A stretch of 64,000 bases of DNA, from positions 45,990,354 through 46,054,353 of the forward strand of contig CM038044.1 of the NCBI GenBank assembly GCA_021397845.1, read 5' to 3'. Below, piece by piece: positions 44,297 through 54,842 of the stretch. The stretch comes from Areca catechu (Eukaryota; Streptophyta; Magnoliopsida; Arecales; Arecaceae). The notes below the pieces were generated by a model that did not search any database, was not told the origin of the DNA, and saw nothing but the letters and a program-made list of their open reading frames with translations. How positions within the stretch are numbered: the first letter of the stretch is position 1; the number at the start of each line of letters is the position of its first letter. A program made the translations under genes and the position numbers.

Positions 44297-46280
44297 TGAA
44301 CATGCATTAATATGCACAGTGGAATAAATTAAAAACTAATTGTAAATCACTTTGAGATCTAATCTACGGAGTTCATGTTTTAAGGAAAACTCAAGCAAGA
44401 TCATGCTTACAATAAAATAGAAATCAAAATAAAGTTTTGTGATGGAAGAAAAATTAGAAGAAGATCCTATCTTCTTGCACACTTTCCACAATTTGATGAT
44501 CTTCAAACTTAGTTCTTCTTGAAGCTGCAACCGTACCTAGCCTCTATGAGTATGGACACTATAGCCCAAATCCAATAGAAGTCCAACTCCTATTCCATGC
44601 CACCTAGGGATGCCCCATCCTTCATATTGTGCATGGAAAACGATTTCATGCTGAAAACATGGTGCAAAACGTAGATTTGGGTTGTGCGAAATCCTTATTA
44701 ATTAAGTCTCTTGTAGTCCAACTCCAAGTAGGAAATCCTTTTGACCAGTCAAAGCCTAATTGTGTTAGAATTAGAGATTTAACTCTTTTGACCAATCAAA
44801 CCCCAACATGAGAAGGACTCTCCTCTCATGTGGCATGTGATTGCTTGGGTACAGAGAATATGGCATGGAGGATTTCAGCATGGAAAAATTTTGGATGCCA
44901 CCTTGTAGCATGCAGAATTTTGGGCATCTTCCTCTTGCCTCACAAATCCTTCCTCACACCCCAACTTTGGAGCTTTAACTTGGTTAAAGGCCAAGTAACG
45001 TGGGACTCCAATCTCTCTTTTAAATTTATATCTAACCCAAATTAAATTAAATCAAACTCAGGTGTGGATTTGATCAAATTAAATCTAATTTAACTTGACC
45101 TAAACCTAGCACAATCATTTGATTCAATCTAATTAAATCAAATGTCTTAATTAGCAAAATTGCATGCAGAATTCAATCATGTGATCAATCATAACTCCAT
45201 ATGTGTGTAACCCCATAGGTTTTATTCAGTTTGGTAGTGAGATATGTTGCACCTCCATTGCAACATCATCAAAAGTCCTTTAAATGGATTGGAATATTTT
45301 CAATTCTTCTCAATAAGGACCATCGATCATCGAGATGATCCTTTTGAGTCCCATAACATGTAGTGCCAACCTACATAAACAGGAGGTGAACCTCTAGGTA
45401 CATTTACCATGTGATACAGTCCCTCTATCAGAATCCCAATGAAATGGAGGTTATCGATTACTTGTCAAACCCCGTCATCCATCATATGTTAAATCTATTT
45501 AACTTGAGTTCTTAGGAATTACAGAAACTCCTTTTTAATATTCAAACTAATTTGATTGAGGACTCCTAAACTCAGATTCATAGATCATATTAGACTTACT
45601 TCCTGACTACCAAGGATGATAGATTACATGTAAGTACACATCCTATTCCTATAATAAACCTTACATGTAAGTGCACATCCTATGAAGTGCACACCCCATA
45701 GCTAACATGCACTACGAGGACCTATATGGTTAGGGACAAGGTTTATATATAGTCAACTATAGTAGCCTCATTATGAACAACCAAGGCATCGCAGGTCAAA
45801 TGACTAGTGCCACTACAATAGCATCAAGCATGTCACTGATGAGTAGATAGCCATCTAAGTGACTTCTCATATTGGTCACACTTAGTATCCTTATTCTCAA
45901 TAAGTACTTGCACTTTTTCTTAGTGTTCCCATACTATAAACTCGAGACTCATCTATCCAGATGGAAGCAATTTGTGCACCGATTTAAAAAGGATTAGTCA
46001 CTATCCTTGTGATGATCCATCGATCAAAAATAATTTAGAAATTAATCATCAATAATACATGTCTCAAATTCTCAACTCTTAAGAGTACATGTTATCAACC
46101 TATTAATTTCATGGATGATTCAGACACAAAAATACAGCATGAATAGAAATAATAGCCCAACTTTATTTATTAATAAGTCAAAATTATAAGCTTTGCCCTT
46201 AGAATTTATTACATGCATTGGCTTAATTAGCTTCTAGGGCATACTATTTGGTTATGGTTGTGCAGCAAAAGAATATATTT
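44297..46280 (-). repeat. AT-rich copia-like LTR (boundaries approximate)
   Basis: Starts TGAACATGCATTAATATGC on plus inside Tat J and has no coding frame. On minus it has a TATA-like CTATATATAAACC near 45755 and a terminal region GTATGCCCTAGAAGC near 46235. I associate this sequence type with Ty1/copia LTRs of palms, from memory only. A matching 5-bp duplication of TTCCT was not found on the right, so it may be truncated or continue into 46281-46644. Confidence 0.5.
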
Positions 46281-46644
46281 CAAAATTTATAATATTGAAA
46301 TCGTAGTCAACCAAAATCCTAGACTCAGGATCCCTTGACTATATCAACTAATTAGGATAATATATAAAGGACCTAGAGGAATACCTATAATATATATCCT
46401 AGTATTTCCACAGGCACAGAAGTACATGCCCTCTAGAGGTGATCCATATAGGAATCGGATCAAGGAAGCACTCCTAGTTTGCTTGCCAAATTTCTCATTC
46501 TGATAGCCTTTCTCCTCTTGACAGCCTTTCATCCTCACTGGGACCTATACCTTATTGAAGGGTACCCCTAAATCTTTATAATTCCTCTCTTAAAATATTT
46601 TTGTCCTTCAAAATTTTTTCTAAACCTGTCTTAAAATGGCAGAC
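46281..46644. other. Unassigned AT-rich flank
   Basis: No gene seen. May be part of the copia-like repeat to its left. The G insertion follows directly. Confidence 0.4.
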
Positions 46645-46649
46645 TTGTC

Positions 46650-48264
46650 TAATGCAGAACAAAGAGATGATGCGATGAGGAAGTAAATTAAGACTAATTC
46701 TTTTTTTTTTATATATATTTTTAGAAGTCGGCTTTGACTCAAAGGAAAGTTAAACTAAATTGAAAGAAACTATGTAATAACTGAAAGCACAATTTAAAGA
46801 AACTAGGTTATCAGAGTAGTTCAGAAGTAAAGGATCGCTGGGGGTTGAGAAACTCCCAGACCTAGGGTTTCGCTCTGAACTTTCAACAGGACAGAAGTAA
46901 AGAGAAGAGAAGGGTTACAGACCAGGAAGTGATCTTCACAGAGTTTAGTGGAAGGACACTCTTGAGCAGATTGTTGGATCCCCGGATTCAGGTATCTTCA
47001 TAATGGGTCCTCCAATACTGGCCCTTTGGCAAAGTTGGCTTCTTCTGAACTCAAGATCTGGGAAAGAAGAAGAACAAGTTATGAAACCAGATTTTCAAGG
47101 AAGGATTTACCAGATAGAAGAACTTGAAAGTTGATGTTGCTGAAGTCCTGATTCTCCTGGATGCTGATCTGACTTCCTCTAGGATTTGCTCTATCTTCGA
47201 AGTAGCCGAACTGGACCTGGATGCTGGTGGTCGGCCTCTACTTGGAGAGAGGGGCCGTGAGAGATGGGGTAGGCTAGGGTTTGGTGGAGTGAAGAGGATG
47301 ATGGGCGGCTAGGGTTTGGAAGTGAAGTGGTTAACCTAGGGTTTTGGGGTTGGAGATCTCACACCTCCTCAAGGTTCCTGGGAAACCCAGATTTACTCCC
47401 TCACGGAGCTCAACACCTGGATGCAAGTGCGGAAGAGAGAAACACAAAGTTTGATAACAAATAAATTGGATTCATTCATCAGATAACTTTCAAATTTACA
47501 AGAAGGGTTTAATTTATAGGACTTTACAAGAGAGCAGGGTTTTACATCTTCCCATGTGGGACTAATAGGGTGGATCTTCAAATTAGGTTTGTAGGATCAA
47601 TTCCCACACATATGGCCGGCCAAAAGGTTCCAAAAATGTTGATTGGTGGCTTCAAAAGGAAAGTGGGTGGCGCCTCGTAGCCTTGCTCTTCAAGAAAAAA
47701 TATTTTTCCTTCCATGCTCGGTCTTATTTGGAAGTATTTGGGCGCCTCCTAACATTGCTCTTCAGAGAAATTTCCTTCCTTTCATACCTGGTTTTATTTG
47801 GAATTACTTGGGCGCCTCCTAGTCTTCCTCCCCAAGCTTTGCTCCTTTCTTTTTATAGCTTGGCTCTTATGGAAACACTTTGGCCGCCCCCTTGAATTGT
47901 GGATCCCAGATTGTCTTCTCCTTAAGTGGCGCATGAGAGAAGGGACCTGCTATCTTGTGGTGTGGGGATCAGAGCATACTGGATGGAGATGTGGCACCCC
48001 CTGGACTCAGGTGTGTGGCTGGGAGTGTGGCGCCCACTTGCTTGGCCTTGGGAGAAAATGTGACACCCTAGAGAAGTCCTAGACCACTACTGAGTCAACA
48101 TGACTCAACAAAATTAAATTGCAGGGACATACAGACTCAAGCTAAAATTGAGCTGATCAAGTCAACCCTTATTACAAACCAGAAAACCCTAATTCTTCAG
48201 GCAAGGTCAATCAGAGATCCAGATGGAGCCCTGAAGTCATCTTCTGAGTCTGGTGCCCGCACCA
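46650..48264 (-). repeat. Element G 3' LTR (left)
   Basis: 1615 bp, matches 52199-53820. TATA box on minus at 47511-47518. The chromodomain segment and polypurine region adjoin at 48265. Confidence 0.93.
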
Positions 48265-49050
48265 ATTCTCTCGGGGTGGGAGGAACTCGACCTTGTCGAG
48301 TATGGATCAAGTTGGCTCTGGTATCTCTCCAAGAGGTATGGGTCCAATTCTTGTAATTCTTCTCGGGAGATCCAAGAGTCATCAGAATCTTGCCTTCCTT
48401 GCCAGCGGACCAGGTATCTTTGGTATCCTCGATTACGAGTAGAGATAACCTGATCATCCAGGACCTTTTCAATCTGCTCTTTCCTCACAGGCCAGTTTGT
48501 TGGTGGACACACGGGTTGGGTTCACTCTCAAGAGCAGGATTAGGCTCAAAAGGCTCACTGGGAATCACAGCTGGCTCTCTATACTCTACTAGGTCTGTAA
48601 TGTTGAAGGTGGAGCTAATGCCTAGTTCTGAAGGCAACTCGAGCACATAGGCATTGGACCCTACTTTCTTGACCACTCTAAATGGTCCAGCTCCTCTAGC
48701 ATGTAACTTTCTAACGGTTCCAGGAGGAAACCGTTTAGGCCTTAACCTAATCATTACATAGTCTCCCTCAACAAAAGTTTTGACTCGCCTTTGAGAATCA
48801 GCCAACTTCTTATAAGTTTCATTACTTAAATTTATTTTGGCATGAATTTTTTTATGCAAGTCTTTTATATGCTGTGCAAAAACTTTAGCAGACTCGGAGA
48901 CTCGTGTGTGGACTGGTAAAGGAGCTAGGTCAAGAGGTGTGTGAGGTTTGTAACCATGCACAATTTCAAATGGACTCTAGCCTATAGACCTATTGATCGA
49001 AACATTGAATGCAATTTCAGCCCTGGATAAAATACAAATCCTAATTCCTG
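48265..49050 (-). pseudogene. Element G integrase C-terminus and chromodomain
   Basis: From PFEIVHGYKP (near 48965) via VHTRVSESAKVFAQHIKDLH and GAGPFRVVKKVGSNAYVLEL to ITDLVEYREPAVIPSE; then a phase change near 48510 and the chromodomain QIEKVLDDQVISTRNRGYQR, WQGRQDSDDSW. The residue-level match to A is very close. Farther 5' (48970-49050) an AEFAYN-like stretch is still visible but broken by stops. No start codon is evident, so how this part could be expressed is unclear; it may persist as cis sequence or through exchange with A. Confidence 0.85.
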
Positions 49051-49189
49051 GTGCTCTCAATCAAACCAAAATCTGAGCCAAAGCCTAGTAAAGGGTCAAG
49101 AAAAACTAAACTAGACTGACGACACATTCCTAAAGAATGGACTTTATTCCAAAGGAACCCTAGGTCTAAACCTAACAAACTAAGGCTCT

Positions 49190-51262
49190 CTAGGTTTGAC
49201 CTTGGGTCGGAGGATGGCATGCAGAGCATGAAAACTTATCATGGGTGCCTAGTAGGTGCCATAAGGTCTTCCAGAAGTAGGTGGCAAACCTAATAGGTTC
49301 TGACACATGGTTCACTCTAAAGACTTCGACAAAGTATACTTGGATGGTGTAAGAAGCATTGGAAGTCCTAGAGAAAGGGAGGAGATATGAGGTGGAGTCT
49401 CGAATTACCTGTTGACTAAAGGTGGTGACCTGAAGGTTTGAATGGTGATCTATGAGTGTCAACTGGTTATCCTTACGAAAGAAAAAGTTTGCTACTCCTA
49501 GGAATGGATCAAGAGATGGTTCGGGAAGTAGCCTATGACATGTGATTGCAATAGTTAAGGTTTGTTCTCTAAGCAAATAATGATCCACTTTCTCAAGAAC
49601 TGGATTAGAGAATGATTCATGGAAGGGCCTATGGATGATGACCTCAAGACTTGAAATTTGACCTATGGGTGCGAAAAGGTATACTCTATAGAAGGGTAGG
49701 TCAGTCATGCGAAGGAAGGGGTCTGGGGTCATAAGGAGGACTTCTACAGGACTGGGTGAATCAATCCGCTCAAGACAAGGATGTTCAACTGAGATTACGG
49801 GAGAGACCTTAGTGGCTGGGCATGGGACAAGGTCCAATTGTAAGAGGCTTGATTCAGTCATCCTAAGGAGAGGATCTACCATAGGGTGGGCAAACTTAAA
49901 CAGTTCAGTGCAAAAATCTTCAATTGGTACTTGGGGAATAACTGTCATTAGAGGGTACGAACTGATAGCTCGAGCTAACACTATGAGTTCTTCCTGGGGG
50001 TATTTGACTAAAGGAACCTGGTTCTCACAAATCTTTTGAATTTCTAAACTAGGTCCTACCACTTGGTTGCTTTCCAAGGTCTCCTCAGGTAAGGAACCAA
50101 TAGTATCGATGTCACATTCTTCAAGTTCTTCCCCCTCATATTCATCAACTAGACTCAAGCCAGCATCATATACTTCCTCAATGCCATCTTCAATGGGTTT
50201 CGGGTCAGTGGTAATCGGGTCAACTGATTCTGGGCTTGTCATACCTAACCCTTCTTCCTCATTGGTATCCTTCTGGTCAAGAGGTGACACAAGTGGGAAT
50301 TGATAAACAAAAGTCTGGTTCACTACGGGTGTCGGATCAATCAGAACTTGACTCAAGTTGGTAGAGGTTGGCTTTAAGTCCAAAGTACTTGATTGGTTAT
50401 ATCTTAAAGACCACTCATAGTCTTGGGCTTCTTGGTAGGCTCGGTCTAACTTATTGGTCTTTTCAAGGCATAGCTTTCTATAAATGTCTGGGTGTAATCC
50501 AACCCTAAACCTCGATGTGATCTGAGCTTCGGTCTCAATGGTATTGCATTTCATGTTATACCACTGGAAGTCCTCGATATATTTAGACACAGGCCTATTA
50601 CCTTGTCGCAATTGGTACCATTGGTCTAAAAGTCTTTTCTTATAGGATCTACCTAGGTACCTATCTCTCAACTTACTTCTCATATCTCTCCAAGTATATA
50701 TTTCCTCTTTTCTTTGATAACACTCACGCTCAATAGCATACCAATGCAACCTAGCATGTTTGGTGAACTTGGTTTTGGCCAACCTAACTTGTCCTAATTC
50801 CGATATGTTAGTGCACTCAAAATACCGATCCATTTGTTCTTCTCACTTAATATATGTCTCTTGTCTTCAATCAAAAGTGGGTGCATAAGGTTCGGTGTTC
50901 CTAATGGGTCCCTTCTCTGAGTCAACCAAGTATGGGTATAGGCTCCTAGGGCTAGACTCAGGGGTAAGATCATGGTCATAGGCTCTTAGATCAAACCTCC
51001 AATGATTAGGTTCAGGATCCCTATATAAAGGTCTCCTAGGCTCTGGGTGTGGGTGAGGTTGGGGTCTACCAAATTCTGAGTCAGGGGTCCAATTTCGATG
51101 CCTAGGCTCCTCAAGTACCTGGGCTCGGTCTCTAAACTGGACAACAGTATCAATCATATCCTGACTCAATTTGGTCATACTTTCAGTAAGAGCTCTAACC
51201 AAGGCCTCTAAATCAGGTTGGGTTTGACCAGGTTGGTAGGGTACTCCGTTCCGGGTGGACAT
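49190..51262 (-). pseudogene. Element G Gag-linker-integrase-remnant frame
   Basis: A single frame from MSTRNGVPYQPGQTQ to HPPTQGQT, about 690 codons, with only two in-frame TGA codons (50869 and 50845, minus-strand first bases; the second replaces the Trp of DWEGEMDQYFE in A). After it 547 codons are open. Order: helix VRALTESMTKLSQD, Pro/Arg-rich part, capsid domain (DRYFECTNISELGQVRLAK, LRDRYLGRSYKKRLLDQW, RVGLHPDIYRKLCLEKTNKL), acidic box EEVYDAGLSLVDEYEGEE, SLPEETLE, LVKYPQEE, a ~250-residue linker with three loose repeats (DPLLRMTE, DPFLRMTD, DPFLGVAN), STSYLLPFSRT, then IRFATYFWKTLWHLLGTHDK. The zinc knuckles of A are missing. The integrase piece lacks the residues that carry the second catalytic Asp. 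No enzyme can be assigned. Confidence 0.85.
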
Positions 51263-52151
51263 GATGATGCAAGCAAGCACACCAAATGAGACTCGACTGA
51301 AATGACTACGGACTAACTAGACCTAGAGCCCAAACTAGATGCCCAATCAGAGTGGCAAGCTAGCCTGTAGTAACTTGGGACTCAGCCAGGCAGGTGTAAG
51401 GGGAGTGTTAGGTCCCTAAATGCCAATCCTAGACACCAATCAGTGATTGGCCAGGTAGGCGGACCAGCACACAAGCCCTTCGGGAAAGAATCCCTGAACC
51501 ACCATTCTAGACACTGAGTACAAAGCACACACAGAGTAACTAGACAAACTGACTCAACACCAGCCTTGACCCGACTTGTTGATGTCCCTAGCCCACTAGG
51601 GCAAATTAAGTCTAATAAATTTTAAAATTAGGCTTAGGATCGAATGAGTGGGTGGTGGTTTTGGGCTAAGGAGAGGTTATCAACTCCTCCCCTTATCTTA
51701 GATGCTTAAATGCCCTTAAGATGAATTAGGAGATGATCACTCAAAAAATTGAATTACAGAAACACAAAAATAGAGTTGCAGTAATTTAACTCTCAAAAAT
51801 CTCACGGAAACCAAAAAATCATAAGAAAATTATGTTAAATAGCTTCAATTATATTGGCTCCATCAAAACAAAAATCATGCAATTTGAAGTTAACTGCAAT
51901 AAGAAAAAATTCCTGCAACAGGATAGTTACAGACTAAAAATAGAGTGCTTCCCCCGTTTACAATTCCTGCTACGAAGTTGTAACCCAGTGGATCCCCTAC
52001 ACGCCCTAGGAACACCCCGTGGAATGGGAAGCGGAGGTTTGAACCTTGCTTCGTTCCTAGGACCGGACATCCTGGGGAGTCTACTTCGAGCAGACAAAGT
52101 AAAAAAGAGAGACACTCAAAACATGCAAGCAAGTCAGAAACCCTAGACAGA
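51263..52151 (-). other. Element G leader
   Basis: Closely matches the A leader (8129-9007), for example CTAGACCTAGAGCCCAAAC near 51320 and the exon-like GAGTGTTAGGTCCCT stretch. No coding frame. Confidence 0.8.
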
Positions 52152-52163
52152 GCTCTGATACCA
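52152..52163 (-). promoter_or_regulatory. Primer-binding site of element G
   Basis: TGGTATCAGAGC on minus, exact iMet type, but 35 bases from the LTR because an extra unit intervenes. A second, mutated copy (TGGTGTCAGAGC) lies in that unit next to the LTR. Confidence 0.9.
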
Positions 52164-52167
52164 AAAT

Positions 52168-52198
52168 TGATGCAGAACGAAAGCTCTGACACCAAAAA
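52168..52198 (-). repeat. Extra 31-bp LTR-end/PBS unit in element G
   Basis: On minus TTTTTGGTGTCAGAGC, then TTTCG and TTCTGCATCA. It is the same unit that is doubled at the end of the solo LTR. The 3' LTR of G does not carry it. Confidence 0.9.
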
Positions 52199-53820
52199 TA
52201 ATGTAGAACAAAGTGATGATGCGATGCGGAAGTAAATTAAGACTAATTCTTTTTTTTTTTTTTTATATATATTTTTAGAAGTCGGCTTTGACTCAAAGGA
52301 AAGTTAAACTAAATTGAAAGAAACTATGTAATAACTGAAAGCACAATTTAAAGAAACTAGGTTATCAGAGTAGTTCAGAAGTAAAGGATCGTTGGGGGTT
52401 GAGAAACTCCCAGACCTAAGGTTTCGCTCTGAACTTTCAACAGGACAGAAGTAAAGAGAAGAGAAGGGTTACAGACCAGGCAGTGATCTTCACAGAGTTT
52501 AGTGGAAGGACTCTCTTGAGCAGATTGTTGGATCCCCGGATTCAGGTATCTTTGCAATGGGTCCTCCAATACTGGCCCTTTGGCAGAGTTGGCTTCTTCT
52601 GAACTCAAGATCTGGGAAAGAAGAAGAACAAGTTATGAAACCAGATACTCAAGGAAGGATTTACCAGATAGAAGAACTTGAAAGTTGATGTTGCTGAAGT
52701 CCTGATTCTCCTGGATGCTGATCTGACTTTCTCTGGGGTTTGCTCTGTCTTCGAAGTAGCCAAACTGGACCTGGATGCTGGTGGTCGGCCTCTACTTGGA
52801 GAGAGGGGCCGTGAGAGATGGGGCAGGCTAGGGTTTGGTGGAGTGAAGAGGATGATGGGCGGCTAGGGTTTGGAAGTGAAGTGGCTAACCTAGGGTTTTG
52901 GGGTTGGAGATCTCACACCTCCTCAAGGTTCCTGGAAAACCCGGATTTACTCCCTCACGGAGCTCAACACCTGGATGCAAGTGCGGAAGAGAGAAACACA
53001 AAGTTTGCTCACACATAAATTGGATTCATTCATCAGATAACTTTCAAATTTACAAGAAGGGTTTAATTTATAGGACTTTACAAGAGAGCAGGGTTTTACA
53101 TCTTCCAATGTGGGGACTAATAGGGTGGATCTTCAAATTAGGTTTGTAGGATCAATTCCCACACATATGGCCGGCCAGAAGGTTCCAAAAATGTTGATTG
53201 GTGGCTTCAAAAGGAAAGTGGGTGGCGCCTCCTAGCCTTGCTCTTCAAGAAAAAATATTTTTCCTTCCATGCTCGGTCTTATTTGGAAGTATTTGGGCGC
53301 CTCCTAACCTTGCTCTTCAAGAGAAATTTCTTTCCTTTCATACCTGGTTTTATTTGGAATTACTTGGGCGCCTCCTAGTCTTCCTCCCCAAGCTTTGCTC
53401 CTTTCTTTTCATAGCATGGCTCTTATGGAAACACTTTGGCCGCCCCCTTGAATTGTGGATCCCAGATTGTCTTCTCCTTAAGTGGCGCATGAGAGAAGGG
53501 ACCTGCTATCTTGTGGTGTGGGGACCAGAGCATACTGGATGGAGATGTGGCGCCCCCTGGACTCAGGCGTGTGGCTGGGAGTGTGGCGCCCACTTGCTTG
53601 GCCTTGGGAGAAAATGTGACACCCTGGAGAAGTCCTAGACCACTACTGAGTCAACATTACTCAACAAAATTAAATTGCAGGGACATACAGACTTAAGCTA
53701 AAATTGAGCTGATCAAGTCAACCCTTATTACAAACCAGAAAATCCTAATTCTTCGGGCAAGGTCAATCAGAGATCCAGATGGAGCCCTGAAGTCATCTTC
53801 TGAGTCTGGTGCCCGCACCA
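52199..53820 (-). repeat. Element G 5' LTR (right)
   Basis: 1622 bp, TAATGTAGAAC...GCCCGCACCA, followed by TTGTC. TATA box on minus at 53065-53072. Confidence 0.93.
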
Positions 53821-53955
53821 TTGTCTTAACTAGGGAAGGAAGAGAACTATTGGGACAACTTTAGATAATCCTTGGTCTTTATCATCAAGATTTATTTATA
53901 GGTAAAGAAGAGGCATCAATCACACCCATTTTCTACCATTTATCTGATATGCAAT

Positions 53956-54616
53956 TGATGGGGGACAGATGGTAGGATCGTTGGTGAGCCTAGAAGTCAC
54001 CTAAATTAGGGTACTATTTTGTTTGGTATTTATTTATTTATTTTTCTAGGGATGGCGAAGGAATAGTAGGGATGGAGGACAGGGATCTAGATGTCATGGA
54101 CTTTGGTACTCAACCTAATAAAGAAACCTCTTACCTCTAAGGCATTACACCCTCCTCGATACTTAGAGGCGCTAGGTTGAATCTTAAAGGTCATGAGGGG
54201 TTAAAGAAAATGGGTTGGGAAGGGGAATAACTAGGGCCTCACGCCCATGCCCGAAGGCAAGAAGAATCACTCTTCTAAAAACTCAAATTTTTTCTCCAAA
54301 AACTATTTTTTTACAAAGGACTGAGGGTAGTATTTATAGACCTGTCCAACTCTCATTTGAATTTGAATACATAATAAAATGATAGGGATGACTCAAATTC
54401 AAATACAAGATAGGATAAGATAAACCTATACATATCTCAATCCTAACCAACAAAATCCTAATTCAAAATTCAAACAAAAGATAAATCCCAAACTAATTTA
54501 TTAAAATCTATGCTACTCCGGGATCGGTACTGCTATGGGATTAGTGCTGATCCGGGATTAGTGCTGATCCGGGATCAGTGCTGATCCGGGATCAGTGCTA
54601 CTCTGAGATCCCATCA
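53956..54616 (-). repeat. Element I: short LTR fragment of a chromovirus relative
   Basis: Ends GAGATCCCATCA and is followed by a polypurine-type region (TTCCCCTGAGGTGGGGAGAA) and about 40 bases encoding STESSSPH-like residues on minus, comparable to the end of the A polyprotein. A TATA-like TATAAATAC on minus lies near 54330. The left end is uncertain; TGATGGGGG at 53956 resembles the F LTR start. 53826-53955 to its left shows nothing recognisable. Confidence 0.5.
54520..54604. repeat. Five 17-bp tandem palindromic units at the edge of LTR I
   Basis: Units start at 54520, 54537, 54554, 54571 and 54588. The consensus GGGATCAGTGCTGATCC has arms GGATCA and TGATCC around GTGC, so each unit can form a hairpin. 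The first and last units are diverged. Confidence 0.92.
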
Positions 54617-54842
54617 TTCCCCTGAGGTGGGGAGAACTTGACTCCGTCGAGTCAGAATCAGGGGGACGTTGGTTAAACTAAATCCAATCAATTAAAGGGG
54701 CACTACTCTAAGATCTGTTCAGTTCTGAGAATCATACAGTACTGAAAATCATACAACTCTGAAATCCGGAATGCAATAGGAAGGGCAACGGCTTTGATAA
54801 ACGTGCAGTGCATTCACGTTCGTGCCAATGCTTCCTGGGCTT
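54617..54842. other. Residual element I interior and unassigned spacer
   Basis: About 60 bases of polyprotein-end sequence on minus, then AT-rich sequence without recognised content, up to the gene fragments. Confidence 0.45.

Larger units (their letters stand above)
46650..53820 (-). mobile_element. Element G: non-autonomous chromovirus with Gag-linker-integrase-remnant frame
   Basis: 7171 bp, LTRs of 1615 and 1622 bp, perfect TTGTC duplication at 46645-46649 and 53821-53825. LTRs, leader, the first ~130 Gag codons and the 3' integrase-C/chromodomain are close to A. The segment between has no protease, RT or RNase H; it is one long frame that ends in a small integrase remnant. LTR ends read TAATG...CACCA, a G-to-A variant of the usual TGATG. 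An extra 31-bp LTR-end/PBS unit sits between 5' LTR and PBS. It would need enzymes from an A-like element. Confidence 0.92.

Noticed and set aside
44297..46644. Solo copia LTR with target duplication
   Set aside because: Searched by eye for a TTCCT copy after a CA on the right and found none convincing, so only an approximate LTR-like repeat is reported.
53941..53956. PBS-like CTGATATGCAA left of LTR I, which would make I an LTR flanked by interior on both sides
   Set aside because: Only a few bases match the iMet site complement; no leader similarity to the left, so not claimed.
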